DNA of 64,000 nt from Micromonospora sp. WMMD961 (GTDB taxonomy: Bacteria; Actinomycetota; Actinomycetes; Mycobacteriales; Micromonosporaceae), in NCBI RefSeq assembly GCF_029626145.1, contig NZ_JARUBJ010000002.1:6830501-6894500 (forward strand), written 5' to 3'. Of the stretch, positions 30,569 through 38,291 are shown one piece after another (position 1 is the first letter of the stretch; each line of letters starts with the position of its first letter). The notes below the pieces were generated by a model. The model worked only from the letters and a program-made list of their open reading frames with translations. It was not told the origin of the DNA and searched no databases. Made by a program: the position numbers and the translations under genes.

Positions 30569-31771
30569 ATGTCACCACTGCACCGCGCCGGCGGGAACAG
30601 CGGCCCACCGATCGACGACATCGGCCGCGACGACGCGTACCCGCTGATCCGCGACGAACGCTCCTGCATCGTCACCGCCCTTCGACTGGGCTGGTGGATG
30701 GCCGACGCCTACCACCACGGGCAGCACGCGGAACTGGGCGCTCCCGCCGAGGCGCGTCCGGCCGTACCGCCGGCCAAGCTCTCCAACCTCACCGAGATGT
30801 CCGCCCACCGACGGATGCGGATGTATCTCGACGGCGTGGACGTCGCACTGGCCCAGATCGCCGAACTCACCAGGCACAACGGGCCGGTGCCCGACACCGC
30901 CGCCGCCCGTGCCCTCCTGCCCGGCCTGGACCGGCCCGACACCGCCGACCCGGTGCCACTGCTGCTCGCCCTCGACGACCTCAACGTGGACGTGCTCCGC
31001 TGGGCGATGGCCACCAACCACCGGGTCGGCCTGGCCTACCGGCTGGGCCGGTCGGTGGCCGACACCGTCCGGGCCGGCGACGCCGCCCAGTTGCTGAGGC
31101 AGTTCGGCGGTCGCCAGATCCAGATCAGCCGGTGGTTGGACGAGCTGGCCACCGTCCTGCCGCCGTACTCGGCAGCGGTGGTGCGTCGGTCCCTGGCCGC
31201 CTGGTCGAGCGCCGTCGACCGGGCGGGCCACGGCGACCCGGCCGCGCCGACGCCCGCCGAGCTGAGCCGGGCGCTACGCGGCCAGGGCGACCTCTGGCGC
31301 GACGTGCTCACCGGCGGCCTGCACCCACGCGACCTACTCGACGAGGAGGACTACGCGGTGATCGCCAGGAACCTGATGATCCGGGACCGGCGACTGGTGG
31401 CGCAGGCGGCACGGGGCATCTTCTGGCCGGTGCTGGCACCCGTGCTGTTGGTGCTCTTCGTGGTGGTCGGGGTGAGTGCCGCCGCAGCAGCCGGCTCACC
31501 GACCACCAGGGCCACCGTCGCCTTGGTGGGCCTCGGCGCCGGACTGGCCGCGATCTGGCGGTCGGTGTCCGGGCCGGCGCTGGCGGTCGCGGGTGAGGTC
31601 AACCGCCCTCTGCTGGACAGCGAACTCACCGCGCGGATGGCCCTACGGATGAACCGACCACTGACCACCGCGCAGGCCCCGCCGCGAGTGGCGTCCCGCC
31701 GCCAGCGGCGTCCCGAGGACGCGGGCCGATCGAAATACGTTGCCGGTGTCTCCCCCGCGGACCTACCGTGA
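30569..31771 (+). CDS. membrane protein of unknown function
   Basis: A 400-residue protein from ATG 30569 with GGGAGGG upstream. The first 290 residues are helical and soluble, with Leu-rich helices and a repeated R/D pattern. Two adjacent TM helices follow at about 290-310 and 315-335 (FWPVLAPVLLVLFVVVGV and TVALVGLGAGLAAIW), then a basic Pro/Arg-rich tail. I recognise no family and no catalytic motif. The N-terminal domain may be cytoplasmic and tethered by the hairpin of TMs. It is followed by a small ORF and the HNH gene. Confidence 0.7.
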   Translation: MSPLHRAGGNSGPPIDDIGRDDAYPLIRDERSCIVTALRLGWWMADAYHHGQHAELGAPAEARPAVPPAKLSNLTEMSAHRRMRMYLDGVDVALAQIAELTRHNGPVPDTAAARALLPGLDRPDTADPVPLLLALDDLNVDVLRWAMATNHRVGLAYRLGRSVADTVRAGDAAQLLRQFGGRQIQISRWLDELATVLPPYSAAVVRRSLAAWSSAVDRAGHGDPAAPTPAELSRALRGQGDLWRDVLTGGLHPRDLLDEEDYAVIARNLMIRDRRLVAQAARGIFWPVLAPVLLVLFVVVGVSAAAAAGSPTTRATVALVGLGAGLAAIWRSVSGPALAVAGEVNRPLLDSELTARMALRMNRPLTTAQAPPRVASRRQRRPEDAGRSKYVAGVSPADLP

Positions 31772-31806
31772 TCGCGCAAGGTCAACCACCACCGCGGGAG
31801 CAGCTC

Positions 31807-31896
31807 ATGGCGATGTCGCACGTCACCACCGTGCCGTTGTTGCTGCCCAGCGACGGTTGCCGAGCGGAAGGTCCCCGGGCGGGCCGGCCCGACTGA
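31807..31896 (+). CDS. small ORF before the HNH gene (candidate leader peptide)
   Basis: A 29-codon ORF from ATG 31807 to TGA 31896, preceded by GGGAG at about 6-10 bases. It begins MAMSHVTTVPLLLPSD and contains one Cys. A long stem-loop at 31915-31948 begins 18 bases after its stop and precedes the ribosome binding site of the HNH nuclease. The ORF-hairpin-gene order is that of attenuators, although the peptide has no obvious run of a regulatory amino acid. Translation is not proven. Confidence 0.4.
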   Translation: MAMSHVTTVPLLLPSDGCRAEGPRAGRPD

Positions 31897-31914
31897 CGCG
31901 TACCCGTACGCGCC

Positions 31915-31948
31915 GAGCCGCCCGTCCGACAGCCGGACCGGGCGGCTC
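31915..31948 (+). terminator. strong stem-loop between the small ORF and the HNH gene
   Basis: GAGCCGCCC at 31915-31923 pairs with GGGCGGCTC at 31940-31948. Inside, GTCCG (31924-31928) pairs with CGGAC (31934-31938), leaving a single-base bulge and a 5-base loop, so the stem is about 14 bp. It may terminate the upstream transcript, act as an attenuator for the HNH gene, or both. Confidence 0.7.
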
Positions 31949-31983
31949 TTCGCTGTCCGGTCGTCGTATGGAAAGGAGTCCCG

Positions 31984-32427
31984 GTGGACGCCGTCCTCGT
32001 CGTCAACGCCGACCTCGGCCCGCTGCACCGGGTCACCGTCCAACACGCCGTCCGGATGCTCTGCCGTCGGGTGGCCGAGATCCACGAGGCCGAGCCGGAC
32101 CGGGTGATCGGGGTCTTCCCGATGCCCCGGGTGGTGCGGCTGGTCCGCTACGTGGTCACCAGGTGGAGGTTCAACTCCGGGCCGGCGTGGTCCCGCTCCG
32201 GTGTGCTGCGCCGCGACGACAGGTGCTGCGCGTACTGCGGCGGCGCGGCCTCCACCATCGACCACGTCCTGCCCCGCTCGCGCGGCGGCCGGAACACCTG
32301 GCGGAACACCACTGCCGCCTGCTACGCCTGCAACCAGCGCAAGGGCGACCGGACGCCGGCGGAGGCGGGCATGCCACTGCGCCGGGAACCGGTGAACCCG
32401 GGCTGGGGGGCGCTGGCCGGGCGGTGA
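31984..32427 (+). CDS. HNH endonuclease
   Basis: A 147-residue protein from GTG 31984 with AAAGGAG about 7 bases upstream. The first 70 residues are the N-terminal domain common in actinobacterial HNH proteins (VLVVNADLGPLHRVTVQHAV..LCRRVAEI). The HNH domain follows: a CAYCG zinc knuckle, STIDHVLPRSRGGRNTWRN for the H-N motif, and CYACNQRKGDRTP for the second zinc pair and final region. The metal-binding and catalytic histidines are present. It is probably a DNA nuclease; whether it acts in repair, restriction or another process is not shown by the sequence. Confidence 0.9.
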   Translation: MDAVLVVNADLGPLHRVTVQHAVRMLCRRVAEIHEAEPDRVIGVFPMPRVVRLVRYVVTRWRFNSGPAWSRSGVLRRDDRCCAYCGGAASTIDHVLPRSRGGRNTWRNTTAACYACNQRKGDRTPAEAGMPLRREPVNPGWGALAGR

Positions 32428-32433
32428 CGGGCC

Positions 32434-32491
32434 GGCCGGCGGGAACGGGGGGCCGTGTCCGGGTACGTCCCGGGCGCGGCACCCGCCGGCC
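32434..32491. terminator. inverted repeat between the HNH and kinase genes
   Basis: GGCCGGCGGG at 32434-32443 pairs with 32482-32491. The 38-base interval holds a second possible stem (CCGGG..CCCGG). It lies between two convergent stops (32427 and 32497) and can work in both directions. Confidence 0.5.
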
Positions 32492-32496
32492 CCCGA

Positions 32497-34215
32497 TCAG
32501 GCGGCGCGTTCCTTGACCTTCGATCTGGGGTTGCCGTTGGGGCAGTTCAGCCGGATCTCGCTACGGTGCTCCGCGGAGGCCAGCTCGACCTGGACCTGCT
32601 TCGCCGGGCCCGGGTCGTACGCCTCGGCCCGGAAGCCGGGGGCGGGAGTCACCGCGAGCACCTCGACCGATTTCCCGACGCACCGAACGGTGACTGTCCC
32701 GCCGCGCGCGCCGACGGACGTGCCCCCACCAGGGGTGGGCGTCGGCGCGGCTCCGGTCGGGGTTGGGGTCGGGGTCGCTGTCGGGGTGGCGACGGTCGGG
32801 CTCGGGCCGGTCGACGGGCTCGACCGGGGTGCAGGTGCGGTGCCGTCAGCCGGCGGGACGACGGCCGGTCCGCTGTCGACCTCGACTAACGGCTCCTCAC
32901 TGCTCGGCATCCCCACCGTGGTGGTGCCCGGACCGGTACCCGTCGACGGGCCTTGCGGCCCGGGTCGGCGGTTGTTCGAGTCGCCGAGCGATCCGGCCAT
33001 CGCCACTGCGGCGAGCACCGCGCCGCTGACCGCCAGCATCGCCCGCCGACGACGCCACGCTCCGCCCGGCGAGGTCGGCTCGGGGGCCGCTGGTGCGGTC
33101 GGGTCGACCGGCTCTGCGGGCGACGCGCCATGTGCTCGCCCGGTGCCGTCAGCCGCCGCGGTGGCGGTCGACGCGGTGGCGGTCGACGCGGTGTCGGTCG
33201 CCGCGGTGTCGGTCGCCGCGGTGTCGGTCGCCGCGGTGTCGGTCGCCGCGGTGTCGGTCGCCGCGGTGTCGGTCGCCGCGGTGTCGGTCGCCGCGGTGTC
33301 GGCGGCCGTCCCGGCCGCGTCGGCGGCTGGGTTCGTGGCCGCCCCGCCCGTGTCAGCCGCCGCGGTGGCCGCCATCCCGCTCGCGTCTTCGCCCGGTGCG
33401 GCGGAGAGGGAGGCGGCGGCGAGCAGGATGCGGGCGGCCTCGACGGCCGGCGGCCGGTCCGCGGGATCGCGAGCCAGGCACCAGCGATAGAGGCGGTGGA
33501 CCTCGGGCGGCACGCCATCGATCGCGGGCAGCGGGTCCGGTTCGACGTGTGTGGGAGCGCGGAGCATCCCGGTCTGCGCTTCACCCGGCCACGGCAGCCG
33601 GCCGGTGAGCACCCGGTGCAGCAGCAGACCGAGGGCGTACACGTCGCAGGCCGGCAGCACCTCCCCGGCCTCCAGCCGCTCCGGGGCCAGGTAGGCCGGG
33701 GTGCCCAGCAACCGCCCCTCGAAGTCGATTTCCGAGTCGCCGGTGGCTGCGGCGATGCCGAAGTCGAGCACCTTGGCACCGGTGGGCGTGAGCATCACGT
33801 TGCCCGGCTTGATGTCGCGGTGCACCAACCCTCGCGCGTGCGCGTCGGCGAGCGCGGAGGCCACCTCGGCGCAGACCCGCAAGCCTGCGCGAGGCGGCAA
33901 CGGCCCGACCAGCAACCGTTGTTCGAGAGTGTGACCGCCGAGCAGCTCCATCACCACGAACGGGACCTGGACGCCGTCGACCGACGACTCGCCGTAGTCG
34001 TAGACGCTGGTGACGTGCGGATGCGACAGCCGGGCCGCTGCCCGGGCCTCGCCCTGGATCCGCTGCCGCGCGCCCGCGTCCGAGGCCACCAGCACCTTCA
34101 CCGCGACATCCCGTTCGAGCACTTCGTCGTACGCCCGGTGCACTGCCGACATGCCACCACTGCCGAGGCGTTCCATGAGCCGGTAGCGGCCCGCAAGCAA
34201 CTGATCACGCTGCAC
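32497..34215 (-). CDS. membrane-anchored Ser/Thr protein kinase
   Basis: A 572-residue kinase; GTG 34215 (VQRDQLLAGRYRLMERLGSGGMS) gives the family-typical start. The catalytic domain spans about 8-270: GSGGMS, VAVKVL for the ATP lysine, LVHRDIKPGN, LDFGIAA and LAPERLEAG. A long linker follows that contains a Thr/Ala/Asp repeat array, then one TM helix (AMLAVSGAVLAAVAMAG) near 400 and a Pro/Thr-rich outside stalk. The end is a small beta-type domain with two Cys. The layout is PknB-like, but without PASTA repeats. It may sense an outside ligand and phosphorylate cytosolic targets. Confidence 0.92.
   Translation of the reverse strand: MQRDQLLAGRYRLMERLGSGGMSAVHRAYDEVLERDVAVKVLVASDAGARQRIQGEARAAARLSHPHVTSVYDYGESSVDGVQVPFVVMELLGGHTLEQRLLVGPLPPRAGLRVCAEVASALADAHARGLVHRDIKPGNVMLTPTGAKVLDFGIAAATGDSEIDFEGRLLGTPAYLAPERLEAGEVLPACDVYALGLLLHRVLTGRLPWPGEAQTGMLRAPTHVEPDPLPAIDGVPPEVHRLYRWCLARDPADRPPAVEAARILLAAASLSAAPGEDASGMAATAAADTGGAATNPAADAAGTAADTAATDTAATDTAATDTAATDTAATDTAATDTAATDTASTATASTATAAADGTGRAHGASPAEPVDPTAPAAPEPTSPGGAWRRRRAMLAVSGAVLAAVAMAGSLGDSNNRRPGPQGPSTGTGPGTTTVGMPSSEEPLVEVDSGPAVVPPADGTAPAPRSSPSTGPSPTVATPTATPTPTPTGAAPTPTPGGGTSVGARGGTVTVRCVGKSVEVLAVTPAPGFRAEAYDPGPAKQVQVELASAEHRSEIRLNCPNGNPRSKVKERAA
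33163..33300. repeat. 15-bp coding minisatellite in the kinase linker
   Basis: Seven exact copies of the 15-base unit GTCGGTCGCCGCGGT run from 33193 to 33297, with two degenerate units before them. On the minus strand they encode repeated T-A-A-T-D pentads. Exact identity suggests recent expansion and likely length variation between strains. Confidence 0.92.
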
Positions 34216-34294
34216 GACGGACAGCCTGCCGTACCGACCCGGGGCCGGGCCACCCCGGGATCGAGATCCTGCGATGATTGCTAGCGCGCTGCGG

Positions 34295-34522
34295 CTAGCG
34301 TCCGCCGAGATCGGGGTGGGCCCGCAGGAACGCCTCGCCCTGGTTGGCACCTCTAAGGAGCACCACGATCAGGACGACCCAGATCACCATCAGCACCCCA
34401 CCGATCACCGTGTGGAACGGCGCGAACCCGAGCAGCACCTGACCGAGGCTCACCGCCGCCAACCCGACGATCAGCACCGCGAGCCAACGCTGGCGGACAG
34501 CCTGACGCGCAGTTTCCACCAC
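34295..34522 (-). CDS. small two-TM membrane protein
   Basis: A 75-residue protein from GTG 34522 (or GTG 34519). It has two TM helices, WLAVLIVGLAAVSLGQVLLG and VIGGVLMVIWVVLIVVLL, with a short loop between. Charged ends include a C-terminal NQGEAFLRAHPDLGGR. No family recognised. Codon use is like that of its neighbours, so it is probably real. It lies between the crotonase gene, 22 bases upstream on the same strand, and the kinase gene. Confidence 0.6.
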   Translation of the reverse strand: MVETARQAVRQRWLAVLIVGLAAVSLGQVLLGFAPFHTVIGGVLMVIWVVLIVVLLRGANQGEAFLRAHPDLGGR

Positions 34523-34544
34523 GACCGCGACAGCTCAAACGCGG

Positions 34545-35312
34545 TCAGTCGGCGGTCGGTGGTTGCCAGGCGAAGCGGGGAGTACGGCGCTCGGCTATCG
34601 CCGCAACACCCTCCCTGGCCTCGCCGGTGGTCACCACCTTCCGGTGCCACCAGGCCACCCGCGCCGGTCCGGCCCGATCGTCGATGATCTCCTTCGCGGC
34701 GGCGACGCTCACCGGCGACCGCTGGGCGATCGTCGCCGTCAGCTCGTCCACCCGTCCGGCGAGCCGGTCGGAAGGCACCACCTCGTCGACCAGGCCGATC
34801 CGCAGGGCGCGTTCGGCGCCGATCAGCTCGGCGGTGAACAGCAGGTGCTTGGCGGCGGACGGGCCCACCAGCCGGGCAAGCCGGCGCGTGGTCGGCGCGG
34901 GATAGACCAGACCGAGCCGGGCCGGCGGTACGCCGAAACGGGCATCGTCCGCGGCGATCCGCAGGTCACAGGCGACAGCGAGCTGGGCGCCACCGCCGAC
35001 GCAGGCACCCCGGATGGCCGCCACGGTCGGCTTGGCGAAACGGGCCAGCCGTTCCTCGGCATCCACCGCGATGCTGGCGTCACCGGCGTCCAGCAGCTCG
35101 GCCAGGTCGCCGAGGTCGGCACCCGCACAGAAGGCGTCGCCGGAGCCGGTGAGCACCAACGCCCGTACGTCGGGGTCGGGCTCCAGCCGGTCGAGCAGTT
35201 CGGGAAGCTGACGCCACATGGCGGCCGTCATCGCGTTACGCCGAGCCGGGTTGTGGATCACCACCGTCGCGACCGGTCCGGTCACCTCGACTGTCAACTC
35301 CGCGTCCGACAC
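34545..35312 (-). CDS. crotonase (enoyl-CoA hydratase/isomerase family) lacking both catalytic Glu
   Basis: A 255-residue protein. GTG 35312 with GAGGGG 7 bases upstream is preferred to ATG 35327. The fold is clear: VVIHNPARRNAM, ALVLTGSGDAFCAGADL for the oxyanion hole, GACVGGGAQLAVACDLRIA, and FGVPPARLGLVYPAP. Both glutamates of enoyl-CoA hydratases are replaced: GGGCE has become GGGAQ and PE has become PP. Hydratase activity is therefore unlikely. An isomerase, a hydrolase, or another acyl-CoA reaction using different residues is possible. It is divergent from the lipoprotein gene. Confidence 0.87.
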   Translation of the reverse strand: MSDAELTVEVTGPVATVVIHNPARRNAMTAAMWRQLPELLDRLEPDPDVRALVLTGSGDAFCAGADLGDLAELLDAGDASIAVDAEERLARFAKPTVAAIRGACVGGGAQLAVACDLRIAADDARFGVPPARLGLVYPAPTTRRLARLVGPSAAKHLLFTAELIGAERALRIGLVDEVVPSDRLAGRVDELTATIAQRSPVSVAAAKEIIDDRAGPARVAWWHRKVVTTGEAREGVAAIAERRTPRFAWQPPTAD

Positions 35313-35460
35313 GCCCGATCCCCTCATCCGCGCCACAGTGCGCAACGACGTCGACCGACCCGCGACGCACCCGACCCGCGACGCCGCCCGCCGGGCCCGG
35401 CGACCATAACCGCGCCGACCCGTGACCGATCGGCCAGGCCCGCCGCAGGCGTTGTACTGG

Positions 35461-35511
35461 GCGATCTTGGACAGTTTCCGTTAGCGCGTCACGGAAACTG
35501 TCCAAGATTGC
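35461..35511. repeat. long perfect inverted repeat, GATCnTGGA family
   Basis: ATCTTGGACAGTTTCCGT at 35464-35481 is perfectly complementary to 35491-35508 around a 9-base loop. Two further pairs flank a single G-T at the base. It lies in the 288-base gap between the crotonase start and the lipoprotein start, so it is upstream of both genes rather than a simple terminator. Its end resembles those at 42868 and 51160. Confidence 0.8.
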
Positions 35512-35600
35512 CATGACCGAGCGAGGCACGGGATCGATGATGCCGTCTGGCGGATGCCGTTGACGGGGAACCGACGCTGCGGGCCGCGCGTCCGACGAGG

Positions 35601-36164
35601 ATGAGAGCCACGTCGACGACCGGCGTCACCGTCGCGCTACTGGTCGCCCTGCTGGCCGGGTGCACCAGCACCGACCGGGCCGGCACCGCCGGAGATCCTC
35701 CTCCGGAGACCCCCGCCCCGACGGCCACCGGCATCCCGACGCCCGGCGTCAAGCCCACAGTCGCCCCGACTGTCGATGCCGCCCCCACCAGCCTCGCATC
35801 GGACAGCGCGGCACCCCGGGTGACGCTACGAATCTCTGGCGGCTTCGCCGGGCGTGGTGACTCCATCACCGTCGAGCCGGACGGCAGGTGGACCATGGTG
35901 GACCGGGCCGGCAGTCGACGCAGCGGCAAACTCACTCCTGCCGACCTGGGTAGCCTGACCAGCCTGGCCGCCGACCCCCGACTGGCTGCCGAGTCGGGGC
36001 CACCACCCACCTCGACCAGCTGCTCAGACGTGTTCCACTACCGGCTCGTCGTGGGCCGCAACGAGAGCGGGTACGCCGACTGCCCGGCCGACGCGAGCCC
36101 GCCGCCGGCCACCCGGGCGGTGGTCAAGCTGCTGCTGCGGGCCACCGGCACCTACACCAGGTAG
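35601..36164 (+). CDS. lipoprotein, possibly emfourin-like
   Basis: A 187-residue protein from ATG 35601. The signal peptide TGVTVALLVALLAGC ends in a lipobox (LAGC), so it should be lipid-anchored outside the membrane. A 45-residue Pro/Thr/Ala linker follows. The folded domain begins VTLRISGGFAGRGDSITVEPDGRW, continues with ADLGSLTSLAADPRL, and contains two Cys (CSDVFHY and YADCPAD). The SGGFAG start and the length resemble emfourin-type protease inhibitor domains, but this is only a resemblance. Its last 13 bases overlap the convergent histidine phosphatase gene. Confidence 0.7.
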   Translation: MRATSTTGVTVALLVALLAGCTSTDRAGTAGDPPPETPAPTATGIPTPGVKPTVAPTVDAAPTSLASDSAAPRVTLRISGGFAGRGDSITVEPDGRWTMVDRAGSRRSGKLTPADLGSLTSLAADPRLAAESGPPPTSTSCSDVFHYRLVVGRNESGYADCPADASPPPATRAVVKLLLRATGTYTR

Positions 36165-36796
36165 TCCGGGGGCAGGCCGGTGGCTCGCAACTCCGGCGGA
36201 AGATGGGCCACGTCGTTGACGGCGAGCAGGTTCGGCGGGCCGGCAGGGCTGTACCGGATCACGGTCAGCCCCGCGTTGTGCGAGTTCGAGCCCAGCCATC
36301 GTCGCTCCGGCGCGTCGAGGGCGTGCCGTACCAGCCAGCCGATCAGGAAGGTGTGCGTCACGACCAACTCGCGGACCGGCTCGTCACCGTCTGTCGTTCC
36401 GGTGGCCGGGCCGGCGAACCGCCGCACCGCCTCCGCCGTCACTCGCGGCCCGTCGACCCGCTGAGCCGCCGTGAACTGGGCCAGAAACGTCGCGTACGCG
36501 GGCGGCAGGCCGGACGGGTCCGTGTCGTGTGGGAGGTGGTCACCGGCCAACTCCGTCTCGTACACCGGAACCTCGGGCAGCGACGTGGCGATCAGCTCGG
36601 CGGTCTGCGCGGCCCGGCGCAGCGGCCCGTGGTGGACGGCGGTGAACCGCCGGCCCCGCAGGCGTTCACCGAGCAGGATGGCCTGCCGCCGACCCCTCTC
36701 CGACAGGCCGGAGTCGGGCTCCTCGGTCGCGGCACTGCTCAGACCGGTCAGGTCCTGTTCGGCGTGCCGGGCGAGGTACAGCAGTCGGGTCGGCAT
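36152..36796 (-). CDS. histidine phosphatase family protein
   Basis: A 214-residue protein from ATG 36796 (MPTRLLYLARHAEQD); the longer frame adds a non-homologous leader. It has the catalytic ARHAE motif (the usual RHG has become RHA), then GLSERGRRQAILLGERL, VHHGPLRRAAQTAELIA, and the second catalytic His in ELVVTHTFLIGWLV. It belongs to the phosphoglycerate-mutase-like branch that dephosphorylates small molecules. The substrate is not clear. Length is normal. Confidence 0.85.
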   Translation of the reverse strand: MPTRLLYLARHAEQDLTGLSSAATEEPDSGLSERGRRQAILLGERLRGRRFTAVHHGPLRRAAQTAELIATSLPEVPVYETELAGDHLPHDTDPSGLPPAYATFLAQFTAAQRVDGPRVTAEAVRRFAGPATGTTDGDEPVRELVVTHTFLIGWLVRHALDAPERRWLGSNSHNAGLTVIRYSPAGPPNLLAVNDVAHLPPELRATGLPPDYLV

Positions 36797-36865
36797 GCCG
36801 AACACCCCAGCACACCGGGAGGTGCGGTGGCGACCCCGCACCTCCCGGCTGTGCGGGCTCTCAGC

Positions 36866-37004
36866 TCAGTCGGCCCGCCCGGAGGCCGCCCGCGCGAAGG
36901 TGACGGACAGCCACAACCAACCGGCCGACACCGCCAGGCCGAACGCCACGGTCCCGACCGACATCGGCCCGTGGTACCAGGGGAAATGGTGCGGCCTGGC
37001 TCAT
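36866..37004 (-). pseudogene. small membrane protein gene with probable frameshift
   Basis: On the minus strand, ATG at 37004 is preceded by a GGGGGGAT-like ribosome binding site, but its frame gives a low-quality Arg/Gly-rich peptide. The neighbouring frame reads HFPWYHGPMSVGTVAFGLAV then SAGWLWLSVTFARAASGRAD and stops at 36866. That is a plausible one-TM small protein, but it has an in-frame stop just upstream and its first usable ATG is at 36964 (32 residues). A one-base difference near 36990 would join start and body. It could be a broken gene, a sequence error, or a real 32-residue protein. Confidence 0.35.
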
Positions 37005-37016
37005 CGTCGATCCCCC

Positions 37017-37442
37017 CTACGCCCGCGGGAACATCTGGCCGATGCGGATCTTGTTGCCGAACGGGTCCCGGATGCCGAAGTCGATCCCGTACGGGCGCTC
37101 GGTCGGTTCGTCGGTGATGTCGACGCCCTTCGCCACGAGGTCCTCGTGCGTCTTGTGGGCGTCGTCGGTGGTCATGAAGAGGTACCCGCCGAGGGCACCC
37201 TTGCTGAGCAGTTCCCGGACCTGCTCGGCGGTGGCCGGGTCCAGCGCGGGCGGGCCCGGCTTCTCCAGCAGGATCTCCCGCTCCGGGTCGCCGGGCAGGT
37301 TGACCGTCAACCAGCGCATGAAGCCGAGGTCCTGGTCGGTGTTGACCTCCATGCCGAGTTTGTTCACGTAGAAATCGAGCGCCTCGTCCTGGTCGAGGAC
37401 GTAGATCTGGGAGCGGCTGATCGCGTTCATCGTCATGCCCAT
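37017..37442 (-). CDS. VOC family (glyoxalase-like) protein
   Basis: A 141-residue protein; ATG 37442 is taken, with ATG 37436 and 37430 close behind and no clear ribosome binding site. It has the two beta-alpha-beta-beta-beta modules of the vicinal oxygen chelate fold: SQIYVLDQDEALDFYVNKLG at the start, then LPGDPEREILLEKPG, GGYLFMTTDDAHKTHEDLVAKGV and FGIRDPFGNKIRIGQ at the end. Metal ligands cannot be fixed from sequence alone. It starts 30 bases after the AraC-type gene on the same strand, so that regulator probably controls it. Confidence 0.85.
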   Translation of the reverse strand: MGMTMNAISRSQIYVLDQDEALDFYVNKLGMEVNTDQDLGFMRWLTVNLPGDPEREILLEKPGPPALDPATAEQVRELLSKGALGGYLFMTTDDAHKTHEDLVAKGVDITDEPTERPYGIDFGIRDPFGNKIRIGQMFPRA

Positions 37443-37471
37443 GACGCTAGAGGTAGACCGTGACCTGCGGC

Positions 37472-37873
37472 TTATCCAAAACTGCTGGGTCGGGTCCAGG
37501 CTTTGGTGAAGCACGACGGCACGTTGGCGGGCGCGCCGCGTTGACGCCGGAAATCCGAGGGCGACTCCCCGACGATCTGGCGGAACGTCCGACTGAACGT
37601 GCCCAGGCTGCCGAAGCCGACCGCGTAGCAGATGTCCGTCACGTCCCGGTCGGTCTCCACCAGCAACGCCATCGCCCGCTCCACCCGGCGACGTTGCAGG
37701 TAGCGGTGCGGGGTCTCACCGAAGGTGGCCCGGAAGGTACGGATGAAGTGCGCCTCGGAGACGTGCGCGATCCGGGCCAACGCGGGGATGTCCAGAGGCT
37801 CGGCGTACGCCCGGTCCATCGCGTCCCGGGCACGCAGCATCGCCCGGTTCGACTCCTCCACCGCGCGGCTCAT
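37472..37873 (-). CDS. AraC family regulator (HTH domain only)
   Basis: A 133-residue protein from ATG 37873 (MSRAVEESNRAML). It is almost entirely the double helix-turn-helix: LDIPALARIAHVSEAHFIRT then FRATFGETPHRYL, followed by VTDICYAVGFGSLGTFSRTFRQ. There is no N-terminal ligand-binding domain, as in SoxS/MarA-size regulators. It is probably transcribed with the VOC gene downstream. The tRNA-Thr gene is 61 bases upstream on the same strand. Confidence 0.88.
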   Translation of the reverse strand: MSRAVEESNRAMLRARDAMDRAYAEPLDIPALARIAHVSEAHFIRTFRATFGETPHRYLQRRRVERAMALLVETDRDVTDICYAVGFGSLGTFSRTFRQIVGESPSDFRRQRGAPANVPSCFTKAWTRPSSFG

Positions 37874-37933
37874 CGGCCTCCGTCTCGCCCGGTCGACCGT
37901 TACGCCCACCGATACGGGATCGGAGGGTTGAAT

Positions 37934-38010
37934 TGGAGCCCCCGGCCGGGATCGAACCGGCGACATCTCGCTTACAAGGCGAGTGCTCTGGCCAGCTGAG
38001 CTACAGGGGC
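37934..38010 (-). tRNA. tRNA-Thr (TGT anticodon)
   Basis: On the minus strand the sequence begins GCCCCTG with the matching acceptor arm and ends CGGGGGC-T-CCA, so CCA is encoded. The D-arm AGCTCAGCTGG..GAGC, anticodon stem CTCGC/GCGAG around the loop CTTGTAA (anticodon TGT, reading ACA) and T-arm GCCGGTTCGATCCCGGC are all intact. Without CCA it spans 37937-38010. Confidence 0.96.
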
Positions 38011-38200
38011 GCGTGCGTCGAGGTCAGCATAGCGAGTGACATCCGGATATCCCGCTCGCGAGGCCTCCCGAGCACGGGAAACGTCAGCAACCCGACGCCG
38101 GTAGGGCTTCGCGACGCTCAGCGGTGCGTCGATTGATGTCCGACCGTGCCGGAGTGACCGGAATGCGTAGGCGGGGTGCCGCGTTCGATCCTCCCTCACC

Positions 38201-38229
38201 TTGGCAGCAAGGGGAAACACGTTTACGGT
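38201..38229 (+). promoter_or_regulatory. candidate promoter of msiK
   Basis: TTGGCA at 38201-38206 and TACGGT at 38224-38229 are separated by 17 bp, a good match to the main sigma factor pattern in GC-rich bacteria. Transcription would start near 38236 and leave a leader of about 125 bases before msiK. The remainder of the 350-base gap after the tRNA gene (38011-38200) contains nothing I can assign. Confidence 0.5.
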
Positions 38230-38291
38230 TCATGACACGGACGACGACCCGGCGCCCTCGCGACGGAGCCGGCGTCCGTTGACCGGCGCGG

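Noticed and set aside
33163..33300. CRISPR or regulatory repeat
   Set aside because: The repeats are in frame inside the kinase gene with a period of five codons and no spacers.
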